Positions 1-8,407 are shown, counted from the first letter of the stretch. The stretch: DNA of 64,000 nucleotides from Streptomyces spiroverticillatus (GCA_014650415.1 BMUX01000009.1:186001-250000), one strand, 5' to 3'. The notes: generated by a model not told the origin, from the sequence alone. Program-made: numbers and translations.

Positions 1-131
1 TCGCCTCCGCCGACGCCGCCCTCGACTCGGTCGACCCGGCCCGGCTGCGGATCGGGGCCCGGGTGCGCGTGGCCTTCGGGAAGCTGCCCGACGGCACGAC
101 GGTCCCGCGCTGGCTGCTGGAGCGGCCATGA
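1..131 (+). CDS. C-terminal end of DUF35-type OB-fold protein (partial)
   Basis: Only the last 42 codons and the stop are in the window; the reading frame begins at base 3 and ends in TGA at 129-131. The tail has the pattern RLRIGARVRVAF followed by PRWLLERP, typical of the C-terminal OB-fold strands of DUF35 acyl-CoA-associated proteins. These usually partner a thiolase-like or hydratase protein. The stop overlaps the next start as ATGA, so the two genes are translationally coupled. Function is inferred from a short tail and context, so it is tentative. Confidence 0.6.
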   Translation, partial: ASADAALDSVDPARLRIGARVRVAFGKLPDGTTVPRWLLERP

Positions 132-907
132 CCACCACGACCGTACGACTGGAACGCGACAAGGAGAGCGGGGTCGCGGTCGTCACCCTCGACCGCGAGG
201 CGAAGCTGAACGCCATCGACCTGGACATGGCTGCCGAACTGGCCGCCGCCTGGTGCGAGTTGCGCTTCGACGACACCGTGCGGGCGGTCGTCCTGACCGG
301 CGCCGGCGCCCGCGCCTTCTGCACCGGCATCGACCGCTCGGTCGACGTGCCGCAGCCCTCGTCCCCGTACTCGATCGACGACCCCCTCCTCACCATCGGC
401 CCGAAGGCCAACGACCTCTGGAAGCCGGTCGTCGCGGCGGTGCGCGGGATGGCGTGCGGCGGGGCGTTCTACCTGCTGGGCGAGGCGGAGTTCGTGGTGG
501 CGGGCGAGAGCGCGGCCTTCTTCGACCCGCACACGACGTACGGCATGGTCAGCGCGTACGAGACGGCCCTGCTGGCCCAGCGGATGCCGTACGGGGAAGT
601 GGCCCGCATGGCGCTGATGGGCACGGCCGAGCGGATGTCGGCGCGGCGGGCGTACGAGGTCGGGTTCGTGTCCGAACTGACGCCGGAAGGCGAGGAGTTG
701 GCTGCTGCGGTGCGATCGGCGGAAGTGATCGCCGGATATCCGACGGAGGCCGTGCAGGGGACGGTCCGTGCGGTGTGGGCGACCAGGGAGGCGGCGCGCG
801 CGCAGGCCTACGCACAGGCGCCGCACCTGATCGCGCTGGGGAATCTGCCTCCGGAGCGCCAGGCGGAGCTGTTCGGGAAGCGGGGGGCGGACTTCCGGAT
901 CCGCTGA
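128..907 (+). CDS. Enoyl-CoA hydratase/isomerase family protein
   Basis: A 259-residue crotonase-fold protein of normal family length. The N-terminus carries VAVVTLDREAKLNAID, followed by the oxyanion-hole region AFCTGIDRS near residue 67 and MACGGAFYLLGEAEF near residues 108-122. These are the two peptide segments that polarise the thioester carbonyl in this superfamily. The canonical catalytic Glu pair cannot be assigned with certainty, so hydratase versus isomerase or hydrolase activity is open. It overlaps the preceding OB-fold gene by 4 nt and probably acts on the same acyl-CoA. Confidence 0.85.
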   Translation: MTTTTVRLERDKESGVAVVTLDREAKLNAIDLDMAAELAAAWCELRFDDTVRAVVLTGAGARAFCTGIDRSVDVPQPSSPYSIDDPLLTIGPKANDLWKPVVAAVRGMACGGAFYLLGEAEFVVAGESAAFFDPHTTYGMVSAYETALLAQRMPYGEVARMALMGTAERMSARRAYEVGFVSELTPEGEELAAAVRSAEVIAGYPTEAVQGTVRAVWATREAARAQAYAQAPHLIALGNLPPERQAELFGKRGADFRIR

Positions 908-945
908 GCCAGGACCCGGACAACACCCCCGGGGCCGCCCGCGAA

Positions 946-968
946 TTGTTCGCATCGAATGCGAACAA
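946..968. promoter_or_regulatory. GntR/YtrA-type operator 1
   Basis: A perfect 10-bp inverted repeat, TTGTTCGCAT and ATGCGAACAA, separated by CGA. The outer hexamers read TTGTTC-N11-GAACAA. It lies about 55 bp upstream of the DUF1648 gene start and matches the geometry of a second site at 983-1013. Confidence 0.7.
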
Positions 969-982
969 CCCTTCCCCCACCT

Positions 983-1013
983 CCAGTTGTTCTACTACTA
1001 TGCGAACAACTGG
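983..1013. promoter_or_regulatory. GntR/YtrA-type operator 2
   Basis: A perfect inverted repeat, CCAGTTGTTC and GAACAACTGG, with an 11-nt spacer, so again TTGTTC-N11-GAACAA. Its centre is 41 bp from that of the first site, about four helical turns. It overlaps the ribosome binding site (GGAGG at 1012-1016), so a bound regulator would block initiation. The GntR gene two positions downstream is the likely ligand. Confidence 0.7.
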
Positions 1014-1022
1014 AGGTTCATC

Positions 1023-2057
1023 ATGGCATTACGCAGCAGCATCCGCATGAGTCCGGCCCGACTGCGCCTCACGGCGCTCACCGTCGCCCCCTTCTTCCTG
1101 GCCCTGGCCGTCTACGTCACGACGTTCGCCGTGCTCCACGACGACCTGCCCGACCCCCTGGCCACCCACTACGACACCTCCGGCGCCCCCAACGGCTACG
1201 TCGGGCGCAGCACCGTGCTGTTCGTCGGCACCGGCCTGCTGTTCCTGCTCGGTACGGTCTGGACCTGGTGCAGCGTGGGCAGGGCCGCGCCGACCGGCCG
1301 GATCGGCGTGTGGGCCATGCCCGCCGGCGGCTGGGGCGTCGCCGCCTTCCTGGGGACGGTCCTGACCTCGATGCTCCACGCCAACGCCGGACCGGGCGAC
1401 GGCTCCGCGGCCCGCTTCCCCGGCTGGTACTTGGCGGTGGCACTGGGTGCGGCAGCCGTCGCGGCCGTGCTGGGCGCACTGGCCACCCGGGCGATCGTGG
1501 GCTCCGTACCGCCGGGCCGCGTCCCGGAGACACCGCCGGGCGGCACCCCGGACCGGATCGACCTCGCCGCGAACGAGGTGGCGAGCTGGGCGCGCGGGCT
1601 CGCCCCCTGGACGATGGTGCTGGCCGGGCTGCTCACGCTGGCGGGCGGGGTGCTCGCCTGGGTGGTTACGGACTGGCGGGTGTTCGCTCCGCTGTTCCTG
1701 CTCGGGCTCGCGGCGTTGCTGCTCGCCTCGGCGTACGTCACGGTGGACCGCCGGGGGCTGACCGTCGCCCCGGCGCTGCTGCCCTGGCCCGCGATACGCA
1801 TCCCGCTGAGCGGCATCACCGAGGTGTCCAGCCGTAGGATCAGCCCGACCACCGACTTCGGCGGCTGGGGCTACCGGGTGCGGGCGCACCGCACCGGCCT
1901 GGTCACCCGCTCCGGCGACGCCCTGGTCGTACGGCGCAGGAGCGGGCGGGAGTTCGTGGTCACCGTGGACGACGCGGCCACCGGGGCCGCGCTGCTCGCC
2001 ACTCTGCTGGACCGGAGGGCGGGCCGGACGGACCGGGCAGACCGAGAGGGCCGCTGA
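1023..2057 (+). CDS. DUF1648-domain membrane protein
   Basis: A 344-residue multi-spanning membrane protein. The start at 1023 is chosen because GGAGG lies 6 nt upstream. The first hydrophobic segment (about residues 16-36) is followed by LPDPLATHYDTSGAPNGY, the diagnostic DUF1648 motif. Further hydrophobic stretches lie near residues 60-80, 95-115, 135-155 and 195-245. The last 90 residues look soluble and basic. Members of this family are often paired with small GntR regulators, as here: the next gene starts 2 nt after this stop. The two operators upstream suggest autoregulation of the pair. Biochemical role unknown. Confidence 0.85.
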   Translation: MALRSSIRMSPARLRLTALTVAPFFLALAVYVTTFAVLHDDLPDPLATHYDTSGAPNGYVGRSTVLFVGTGLLFLLGTVWTWCSVGRAAPTGRIGVWAMPAGGWGVAAFLGTVLTSMLHANAGPGDGSAARFPGWYLAVALGAAAVAAVLGALATRAIVGSVPPGRVPETPPGGTPDRIDLAANEVASWARGLAPWTMVLAGLLTLAGGVLAWVVTDWRVFAPLFLLGLAALLLASAYVTVDRRGLTVAPALLPWPAIRIPLSGITEVSSRRISPTTDFGGWGYRVRAHRTGLVTRSGDALVVRRRSGREFVVTVDDAATGAALLATLLDRRAGRTDRADREGR

Positions 2058-2059
2058 CC

Positions 2060-2419
2060 ATGCTGTTCAAACTGGACGCCGCCTCACCGGTACCGCTGGG
2101 CGACCAGATCGCATCGTCGGTGCGCGCCGCCGTCGCCGACGGCACGGTGGAACCCGGCGAGCGGCTGCCCGCCGCCCGCGTACTGGCCGACTCCCTCGGC
2201 ATCAACGTCCATACGGTGCTGCGCGGCTACCAGCGGCTGCGCGAGGAGGGCCTGATCGAGCTGCGGCGGGGGCGCGGCGCGGTGGTCGTCGACAACCCGG
2301 TGTCGCCGGGGCGGGCCCGCATCCTGGAACGTATCGGCGAACTCGTCGAAGAGGCGCGCAAGTTGGGCATGCCGGAGGAGGACCTGCTGGCGCTGGTCCG
2401 GGCGAACCTGGCGGGCTGA
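2060..2419 (+). CDS. GntR-family transcriptional regulator, YtrA subfamily
   Basis: A 119-residue regulator with only the winged helix-turn-helix (about residues 10-75, including LPAARVLADSLGINVHTVLRGYQ-type recognition features) and a short helical tail. This is the size and layout of the YtrA branch, which lacks a large effector domain. It begins 2 nt after the DUF1648 gene with GAGAGGG upstream, so the two form an operon. It is the natural candidate for binding the twin TTGTTC-N11-GAACAA sites at 946-1013, which would make the operon self-repressed. Confidence 0.9.
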   Translation: MLFKLDAASPVPLGDQIASSVRAAVADGTVEPGERLPAARVLADSLGINVHTVLRGYQRLREEGLIELRRGRGAVVVDNPVSPGRARILERIGELVEEARKLGMPEEDLLALVRANLAG

Positions 2420-2441
2420 GCGGGACCCTGCGGGGCGTACC

Positions 2442-2479
2442 GAAGGGGCCCGGCCGCGAGAGTGCGGCCGGACCCCTTC
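2442..2479. terminator. Bidirectional hairpin terminator
   Basis: A stem of 16 positions with 15 pairs (GAAGGGGCCCGGCCGC against GCGGCCGGACCCCTTC) and the 6-nt loop GAGAGT. It lies between the convergent GntR and secreted-protein genes. There is no U-tract, which is usual for this group. Confidence 0.8.
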
Positions 2480-2492
2480 CCGTATGTGTGAC

Positions 2493-3098
2493 TCAGGAGC
2501 TGGTGCGGCTCGGGTACTTGACCTCGCAGCGGCCCGAGAGGGTCTCGGTCGAGCGCTTCACGTAGACGGTGGAGACGTCGACGGAGCGGGTCTGGCCCGG
2601 GGCGACACCGATGATGCTGGTGGTGCGGGAGCCGACGGTGGAGCCCTGGTTCGTGAAGCGCACCGTGAAGCTGTAGTTGTAGGTGCTCGACGAGCTGCTG
2701 TTGGTGGCGCTGATGGTGGCGAGCATGCCGCGCGACGGGTCGTACTTGCACTCCGTGATCTTCAGATCGCGGTTGGCGGCACTGCTGCCGCCGCCGCTGA
2801 TGCCGGAGACCGAGCCGCCCGAGCTGCTGGAGCTGGAGGAGCTGGTGCTGTCCGAGCCGCCGGTGGTGGAGGAGCTGAAGCCACCGCTGGAGGAGCTGGA
2901 GCTGCTGCTGGAGTCATAGCCGCCGGTGGACGAGCTGGAGCTGCTGGAGTCGCTGCCCCCGCTGCTGCTGGAGCCGCCGGAGGAGCCGTGGCTGCTGGAG
3001 CCGCCGCCGCAGCTCCCGCCGTGGGAGCCGCGGGCTCCGGTGAGCGCGACGACGGCGATGCCGAATACGGCCACTGCGCGGACATGGCGGAGCTTCAT
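2493..3098 (-). CDS. Secreted Ser/Gly-rich protein with FxLYD-like C-terminal domain
   Basis: A protein of 201 residues when started at the ATG at 3098 (MKLRHVRAVAVF), which gives a clean Sec signal peptide ending near ALTGA. Residues about 28-105 are almost entirely Ser and Gly, a flexible low-complexity stalk. The last 95 residues (DLKITECKYDPSRGMLATIS onward) form a compact beta-rich domain with two Cys, resembling FxLYD-type domains, and end in RCEVKYPSR. It is probably exported and tethered or released at the cell surface. No known partner; its own promoter must lie in 3099-3300. Confidence 0.7.
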   Translation of the reverse strand: MKLRHVRAVAVFGIAVVALTGARGSHGGSCGGGSSSHGSSGGSSSSGGSDSSSSSSSTGGYDSSSSSSSSSGGFSSSTTGGSDSTSSSSSSSSGGSVSGISGGGSSAANRDLKITECKYDPSRGMLATISATNSSSSSTYNYSFTVRFTNQGSTVGSRTTSIIGVAPGQTRSVDVSTVYVKRSTETLSGRCEVKYPSRTSS

Positions 3099-3307
3099 GC
3101 TTCCAACCCCCGTTGATGTGAAGCGAGATGGGACGAAATGGGCATTCATGCCCGGGCGGATCTGGCAGGAGCCGCCGCAAAGTAAAGAACCCGTAAGGGC
3201 GAGTGCATGACACCCTAGCAGCGCCTGTCACGTGGCGTGTCCCGAACCTCGGGCGTAGCGTCGAAGCTCCGCAGACCCTCGCAAAACCTCGACACGAGGA
3301 GCTCGAG

Positions 3308-3835
3308 ATGGTCAGAAACGCCCTCGGTGCGGTGCTTGCGCTCGCCGGTGCGACGGCCGCCGTGTGGAGCCCTTTCCGGGCCTGGAACGACGGTCGGCGC
3401 GGCCGTGACTACCGCATCGAAGACCTCTTCGACGGGATCACAGACGTCCGGGCGGACCTGGCCGGTTCCCTCCTGCTGCCGTTCGTTTTCGCGGCGGTGG
3501 TCGTCCTGATCGCGGTGTTCCTGCGGTCGCGCTTGCTGGTGGGGCTCGCGGGGCTGGTCACGCTCGGTTTCACCGTGCTGTGGATGGTGCGGCAGGGGCA
3601 GGCCGCGGGGGGCCTCGCGGTCAATGCGGACGGGACGGGGCTGGGGATGGGGGTCGCCAGTGCGGCGGGCGGGGGCGTGCTGATGCTGATCGCGGCGGTG
3701 GTCATGAACGGGCGCGGGCCGCGACGGGGTCGGCGGAGTCGGCGGGATGTGGCGCCGGGGCCGGTGACGGAGGCGCCGTACGCCGGGGAACCCACGCAGC
3801 AGGTGCCGACCATGGACGGGCGTCCGGGGGTGTAG
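3308..3835 (+). CDS. Small integral membrane protein of unknown function
   Basis: A 175-residue protein started at the ATG at 3308, where GAGGAG lies just upstream. There are four hydrophobic stretches: residues about 5-20, 50-72, 76-95 and 110-130. The stretch of about 28 residues after the first segment (WSPFRAWNDGRRGRDYRIEDLF) recurs in Streptomyces small membrane proteins and suggests an extracytoplasmic loop. The C-terminus is basic and then Pro/Thr-rich. No enzymatic motif is visible and the neighbours give no functional hint. Confidence 0.7.
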   Translation: MVRNALGAVLALAGATAAVWSPFRAWNDGRRGRDYRIEDLFDGITDVRADLAGSLLLPFVFAAVVVLIAVFLRSRLLVGLAGLVTLGFTVLWMVRQGQAAGGLAVNADGTGLGMGVASAAGGGVLMLIAAVVMNGRGPRRGRRSRRDVAPGPVTEAPYAGEPTQQVPTMDGRPGV

Positions 3836-3837
3836 TC

Positions 3838-3973
3838 GGCGCCCGGCACCGGGGTGTTTTCGCCCCGGCCCCGCCCCTTCACCTGAAGCGCTCGCCGCGC
3901 GGCTGGCATCTCAGCCCGTCCGGCGTTTGAGGACGCGCGGCGAAGCCGTGCAGGGGGCAAGGGGCGCAGCCCC
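3838..3973. repeat. Dispersed Streptomyces-type intergenic repeats
   Basis: Two adjoining blocks. Block A (3838-3887) begins GGCGCCCGGCACCGGGGTG and ends CCGCCCCTTCACCTGAA. A near-identical copy lies in the opposite orientation at 13588-13635 in this window. Block B (3911-3973) begins TCAGCCCGTCCGGCGTTTGA and contains GGCGCAGCCCC. From memory it is a very common intergenic element of Streptomyces genomes. Both sit between the convergent genes ending at 3835 and 4041 and may serve as transcription boundaries. Confidence 0.65.
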
Positions 3974-4040
3974 ATCGGGAACAGCACCCCACCACCGGCC
4001 GCACCGTGCAACGGACCCCACCCGAAGCCCCCCGGAGGGC

Positions 4041-6413
4041 TCAGCGGGCCCGGCCCGTGGCGGTGCCCTTCACCGCGTCCAGTGCGTACACGCAGCGGTC
4101 CTTGCTGCAGGCGTAGACGATGCCGGCCTCGGCCACCGGCGAGCCGGTGATCTCGCCGCCCGTCTTGAGCTTCCAGCGGAGCTGACCGCCCACCGCGTCC
4201 ACCGTGTAGAGGCAGTGGTCGGCGGAGCCGAAGTGGACCCGGCCGTCGGCCACCACCGGCGCCCCGACCAGTTCGCCCCCGGCGGCGAAGCGCCACTTCG
4301 GGGTGCCCGTGACCGCGTCCAGCGTGTAGAGCGCGCTGCCGCTGCCCACGTGCACATGGCCCGAGGCGACCAGCACCGGTTCGGTCGACTGGCGGGACTC
4401 GGTCGCGATCCGCCAGCGGTCCTTGCCGGTCGACGCGTCCAGTGCGTACACCGTGCCGAGGTAGTCGGCGAGGTAGATCCCGCCGCCGGTCACGGCGGGG
4501 CCGGGCGCGAAGGCGGGCGGGGAGAGGAAGACCGCCGGTGCCTCGAAGTGCCAGCGGACGTGCCCGGAGTCCCGGTCGACGGCGAGGACCCGGGTCCCGG
4601 CGGAGATGTAGACGTAGCCGTCCTCGGCGGAGGTCACCCGCACCGGCACGTTCCCGCAGGACGCCGCGTCGCCGACGGGATACGACCAACGCTCCACGCC
4701 GGAGCGGGAGTCGAGGGCCCGCAGCCTGGCGTCCTGCCACACGAAGACCGTGTCGCCGTGCAGGTCGGGCCCCGCCTCCGGGGTCTCGAAGTCGGTCTGC
4801 GCGCCGGTGATCTCCCACAGCTTCTGCCCGCTGGAGGCCTCCCAGGCCTGTACGCCGCCGCCCCGGGTGCCGGTGACGACCGTCCCGCGTCCGGCCTTGA
4901 GGGAGTACACCCAGGCGTCGGTGGGCAGCCGCCACCGTTCCGCCCCGTCGGCCGCGTCGAGCGCGTACAGCGTCGGCCCGTCGGAGGCGTGGATGCGGCC
5001 CCCGGAGACCGCCATCGCCCAGGCGACGTCGCGGGTCTTGAACTGGCGGCGGCCGGACGCCACGTCCAGCGCGTGCACCTCGAAGGAGGTGACGTAGACG
5101 AGGTCGCCCGCGACGGCCGGCGTGCCCCACACGTCGTTCGACATGCGGAAACGCCAGGGCCGCCACCCGCCGGGCGCGGGCCCCTCGGGCGGCTGCTGCG
5201 GGGGTACGGCGGCGGGCGCGACCGGCGCCCCGTTCACGGCGGCCCCGCCGGGCGCGCGCACCCAGCCGGTGGCGGACTCGGCGACGGCCGCGGCCGCCCC
5301 GTGCCCGTCGGCGACCCGGGGGCCCGGCCCGATCGGCACCTTCGCCCCGGCGAGCCGGATCGGCCCGTCCGCGTACGACGGCGGGGGTGCGGCCTGGCCG
5401 GTGCGCGGGTCGTGGTTCCAGTCACGGGGCGGGTACGGCGGCGGACTCGGCGGGCGCGGCGGCGGCGAGGGGTCGCGGGGCGGGGACGACTTGTAGGGGG
5501 GCGCGGTCGGGGTGACCCGGCCGCCGCCCCGGCGCTGCTCGATCATCGCGGTGGCCCGTCCGGGCAGCCACGCGGAGGCGGTGCCGGAGTCGTCGCCGCC
5601 GGAGGAGAAGAGGTGCGGGGCGAGCTGGGCCTGGAGGTCGGCGGGGCTGGGCCGCATGGCGGCCTCCATGCCCATGCAGGACTCGATGAGCGGACGCAGC
5701 TCGTCCGGGAGTCCTTCCAGGTCGGGGCCCTCGCGGAGCAGCATGAAGACGGTCTCGACGGGGTTCGCCCCGTGGAAGGGGGCGTGCCCGGTCGCGGCGA
5801 AGACCAGGGTGGAGCCGAGCGAGAAGATGTCGCTCGCCCCGGTCACGCTGCGGGAGTCGCGGGCCTGCTCGGGCGACATGTACGCAGGGGTGCCGACCGC
5901 GACGTTCGTCATGGTCAGGCGGGTGTTGGAGACACCGGACGCGATGCCGAAGTCGATGACGCGGGGGCCGTCCTCGACGACGAGGACGTTGGAGGGCTTG
6001 AGGTCGCGGTGGACCAGGCCCGCCCCGTGGATGGACTGGAGGGCCTCGGCGATGCCGGCGGCCAGCCAGCGCACCGCGTTCGCGGGCATGGGCCCGCACT
6101 CGTTCACTATTTCTTCGAGCGAGGGGGCCGGGACGTACGCGGTGGCCAGCCACGGCACGGCCGCCCTCGGGTCGGCGTCGACCACGGCCGCCGTGTAGAA
6201 GCCGGAGACGGCGCGCGCCGCCTCGACCTCACGCGTGAAGCGGACCCGGAACAGCTGGTCCTCGGCGAGTTCCGTCCGTACGGTCTTGATCGCCACCCGG
6301 CGACCCGACGCGGAGCGCGCCAGATAGACGAGCCCCATCCCTCCGGCCCCGAGCCGTCCGAGGACCTCGAACGGGCCGATCCGCCGCGGATCGTGCTGCG
6401 TCAGCTGCTCCAC
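4041..6413 (-). CDS. Serine/threonine protein kinase with C-terminal PQQ-like beta-propeller (AfsK-type)
   Basis: A protein of 790 residues from a GTG at 6413 (VEQLTQHDPRRIGPFEVLG), a start common to this family and preceded by GGGGAGG. The N-terminal kinase domain (about residues 14-275) has the P-loop GAGGMGLVYLA, VAIKTV, HRDLKPSN, DFGIA and GTPAYMSPEQ, so it should be active. A Pro-rich linker (about 280-400) contains no transmembrane segment. The C-terminal about 390 residues carry repeated Y-ALDA-G--RW blades of a PQQ_2 propeller. This is the architecture and length of AfsK, which phosphorylates the regulator AfsR. The usual afsR/afsS neighbours are absent here, so orthology is not claimed. 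Confidence 0.9.
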   Translation of the reverse strand: MEQLTQHDPRRIGPFEVLGRLGAGGMGLVYLARSASGRRVAIKTVRTELAEDQLFRVRFTREVEAARAVSGFYTAAVVDADPRAAVPWLATAYVPAPSLEEIVNECGPMPANAVRWLAAGIAEALQSIHGAGLVHRDLKPSNVLVVEDGPRVIDFGIASGVSNTRLTMTNVAVGTPAYMSPEQARDSRSVTGASDIFSLGSTLVFAATGHAPFHGANPVETVFMLLREGPDLEGLPDELRPLIESCMGMEAAMRPSPADLQAQLAPHLFSSGGDDSGTASAWLPGRATAMIEQRRGGGRVTPTAPPYKSSPPRDPSPPPRPPSPPPYPPRDWNHDPRTGQAAPPPSYADGPIRLAGAKVPIGPGPRVADGHGAAAAVAESATGWVRAPGGAAVNGAPVAPAAVPPQQPPEGPAPGGWRPWRFRMSNDVWGTPAVAGDLVYVTSFEVHALDVASGRRQFKTRDVAWAMAVSGGRIHASDGPTLYALDAADGAERWRLPTDAWVYSLKAGRGTVVTGTRGGGVQAWEASSGQKLWEITGAQTDFETPEAGPDLHGDTVFVWQDARLRALDSRSGVERWSYPVGDAASCGNVPVRVTSAEDGYVYISAGTRVLAVDRDSGHVRWHFEAPAVFLSPPAFAPGPAVTGGGIYLADYLGTVYALDASTGKDRWRIATESRQSTEPVLVASGHVHVGSGSALYTLDAVTGTPKWRFAAGGELVGAPVVADGRVHFGSADHCLYTVDAVGGQLRWKLKTGGEITGSPVAEAGIVYACSKDRCVYALDAVKGTATGRAR

Positions 6414-6664
6414 TTGCCTGCCACCTCCCCGTACCAGGCCGCGAAACACAGCCCCGGGGGCATTCTTCCTGCCGAAGGCCGCAGTGGCTAACCCGGGGCC
6501 GGAATGGAATGTTTCCCCCCATTCCGTACACGTTTGGTGGAGATTCCGGTCGCAAGTGGAAGCGGCGGGACCACTTTGCGGCCGCGCGAGCGCACTCCCG
6601 GGCCGCGCAGGCACGCCCCATGAGCTGCGCAGGGACGCCCCCGAGCTGCGCAGGCTCGCCCCGG

Positions 6665-7480
6665 CTACCCCTTCGGCTCCTGGAGCACCGCGAACACCGC
6701 CCCCTGATTGTCGACCAGGATCGCCATCCGCCCGTACGGAATGTCGAACGGGGGCTGGCTGACCCGGCCGCCGAGCCGCTTGGCCTCCGCCGCGGTCGCG
6801 TCGCAGTCCTCGACCATGAAGTAGCTGAGGAAGTGCGCGGGCATCTCGGCGGGGAGGGCGTCGGTGATGACGGCCCGTCCGCCGATCGCGGTGTCGTCGC
6901 CGGGCTCGGTGCCCGCGGGCGACCAGGTGCGGAAGGCGACGCCGCTCTCGTCGTCCGTCAGCTCGGCCAGGTCCTGCGTACCGAAGCCGAAGACCTTGTC
7001 GTAGAAGGCGTCGACGCGCTCCAGGTCGGCCTCGCGCACATACGCCTCGGTCCAGCAGAAGGCGCCGGGCACAGCCGTCCGCTCGAAGCCGGGGTGGCTC
7101 GCGCCCTGCCAGACGCCGAAGACCGCGCCGCCGGGGTCGGCGATCTGCGCCATCGTGCCGTACGGGCCCACGGGCATCGTGTCCATGACGATCTGGCCGC
7201 CGGCCTCGCGGGCCCGGGCCACCAGGGCGGCGGTGTCCGGGGTGGCGAAGTAGACGCCCCAGGCGGTGGGCATCCGGCCGTCGGCCTTGGCGGCGAGCGC
7301 CGCCACGTTCTTCCGGTCGTCGCCCTCGCCGACGTACGCCTGCGTGTAGTAGCCGTATTCCTTGTCCGCGGGCTCGTCGAAGGTCCAGCCGAACAGGCCG
7401 CCGTAGAAGCGCCTGCCCGCCTCGACGTCGGGCAGCGCCACATCGATCCAGCAGGGCACACCTTCAGCGAATGCGGTCAT
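6665..7480 (-). CDS. VOC-superfamily protein, two glyoxalase-like domains
   Basis: A 271-residue protein started at the ATG at 7480 (MTAFAEGVPCWIDVALPDVE), with GGAAGGA upstream. Two vicinal-oxygen-chelate modules follow one another (about residues 8-125 and 135-268). Each opens with a W-D-V/E-A-Y strand and contains the pattern ADPGGAVFGVWQ or DNQGAVFAVLQ. Such tandem VOC proteins bind a metal and are found among glyoxalase, dioxygenase and resistance proteins. The substrate is unknown. It is transcribed divergently from the TetR gene at 7760. Confidence 0.85.
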   Translation of the reverse strand: MTAFAEGVPCWIDVALPDVEAGRRFYGGLFGWTFDEPADKEYGYYTQAYVGEGDDRKNVAALAAKADGRMPTAWGVYFATPDTAALVARAREAGGQIVMDTMPVGPYGTMAQIADPGGAVFGVWQGASHPGFERTAVPGAFCWTEAYVREADLERVDAFYDKVFGFGTQDLAELTDDESGVAFRTWSPAGTEPGDDTAIGGRAVITDALPAEMPAHFLSYFMVEDCDATAAEAKRLGGRVSQPPFDIPYGRMAILVDNQGAVFAVLQEPKG

Positions 7481-7532
7481 GGACCGATCCTTCCCGCTTG
7501 GGGAAATCCCCGCTCGGAGATATCCACCGACG

Positions 7533-7577
7533 TTGTCCACAGGCTGTTGATAACACTATTGGGGGATGCCTGTGGAC
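7533..7577. promoter_or_regulatory. DnaA-box-like inverted pair
   Basis: TTGTCCACA at 7533-7541 is the preferred Streptomyces DnaA box as I recall it. GCCTGTGGAC at 7568-7577 is the exact inverse of GTCCACAGGC at 7535-7544, so two half-elements face each other across a 23-bp spacer. They lie in the 279-bp gap between the divergent VOC and TetR genes. Confidence 0.45.
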
Positions 7578-7747
7578 GCCCTGCTGCATACCGCCATTCG
7601 AAGTCCCCGGGGGCCCGGCCGCCCCGCCGCTGTCCCCTTTATGCGCCCCGGCCGCACCTTCCGCCTCTTCCCGCCCCCGTCAACTCCGGCCAAGTCTGGC
7701 CGGAAACCCATTTGCACTCGCCGAATCGCGCTCCGATCACCCCTCGG

Positions 7748-7753
7748 TAAGCT
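7748..7753 (+). promoter_or_regulatory. -10 element of a leaderless promoter (TAAGCT)
   Basis: TAAGCT ends exactly 6 nt before the ATG at 7760 and no Shine-Dalgarno sequence is present. This is the standard arrangement for a leaderless actinomycete mRNA. Confidence 0.6.
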
Positions 7754-7759
7754 GACGGC

Positions 7760-8407
7760 ATGACAGGACAAGTACGCACCGTCGACGGCCGCGTGGCCGG
7801 TCGACGCGGTCAGGCGACGCGGCAGAAGCTGCTCGACTGCCTCAGTGAAATGCTCAGCTCGTCCCCCTACCGGGACGTCAAGGTCATCGATGTGGCCCGC
7901 AAGGCCGGGACTTCGCCCGCGACCTTCTACCAGTACTTCCCCGACGTCGAGGGCGCCGTCCTCGAAATCGCGGAGGAAATGGCCAAGGAGGGCGCGGGGT
8001 TGACCGACCTCGTCGCCGGGCGCTCGTGGGTCGGCAAGGCCGGGGCGCAGACCGCCGAACAACTCGTGGACGGATTCCTCGACTTCTGGCGGAAGAACGA
8101 CGCCATCCTGCGCGTCGTCGACCTCGGCGCGGCGGAGGGCGACAAGCGGTTCTACAAGATCCGCATGAAGATCCTGAACTCCGTCACCAACTCCCTGACG
8201 GACGCGGTGAAGGACCTCCAGTCGAAGGGCAAGGTCGACAAGGACGTGTCGCCGGCGGCGATGGCGGGCTCGCTCGTCGCGATGCTCGCGGCCGTCGCCT
8301 CGCACCAGAAGGGCTTCACCACCTGGGGCGTCAAGCAGGCGGAACTCCGCCCGAACCTGGCGCAGTTGGTCCACTTGGGCATCACGGGCAAAAAGCCCGC
8401 CAAGTAG
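7760..8407 (+). CDS. TetR-family transcriptional regulator
   Basis: A 215-residue regulator. The helix-turn-helix lies at about residues 20-65 (RQKLLDCLSEML, then VARKAGTSPATFYQYFPDVE). The remainder is an all-helical ligand-binding region ending TGKKPAK. It is probably translated from a leaderless transcript. A half-site CTGACG overlaps its own start region. It is the closest regulator to nine palindromes of consensus TCTGACGNNNCGTCAGA in the catabolic island to its right, so it is the best local candidate to control them. That link is inference. Confidence 0.9.
   Translation: MTGQVRTVDGRVAGRRGQATRQKLLDCLSEMLSSSPYRDVKVIDVARKAGTSPATFYQYFPDVEGAVLEIAEEMAKEGAGLTDLVAGRSWVGKAGAQTAEQLVDGFLDFWRKNDAILRVVDLGAAEGDKRFYKIRMKILNSVTNSLTDAVKDLQSKGKVDKDVSPAAMAGSLVAMLAAVASHQKGFTTWGVKQAELRPNLAQLVHLGITGKKPAK

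Noticed and set aside
3409..5166. Long minus-strand frame of 585 codons across the kinase propeller region and a plus-strand gene
   Set aside because: It overlaps two well-supported genes in another frame, is Arg-rich and motif-free, and has the typical shadow composition of high-GC DNA.
3927..6491. 854-codon plus-strand frame opposite the AfsK-type kinase
   Set aside because: It is the antisense shadow of a gene with complete kinase motifs; composition is Gly/Arg/Val-rich with no domain.
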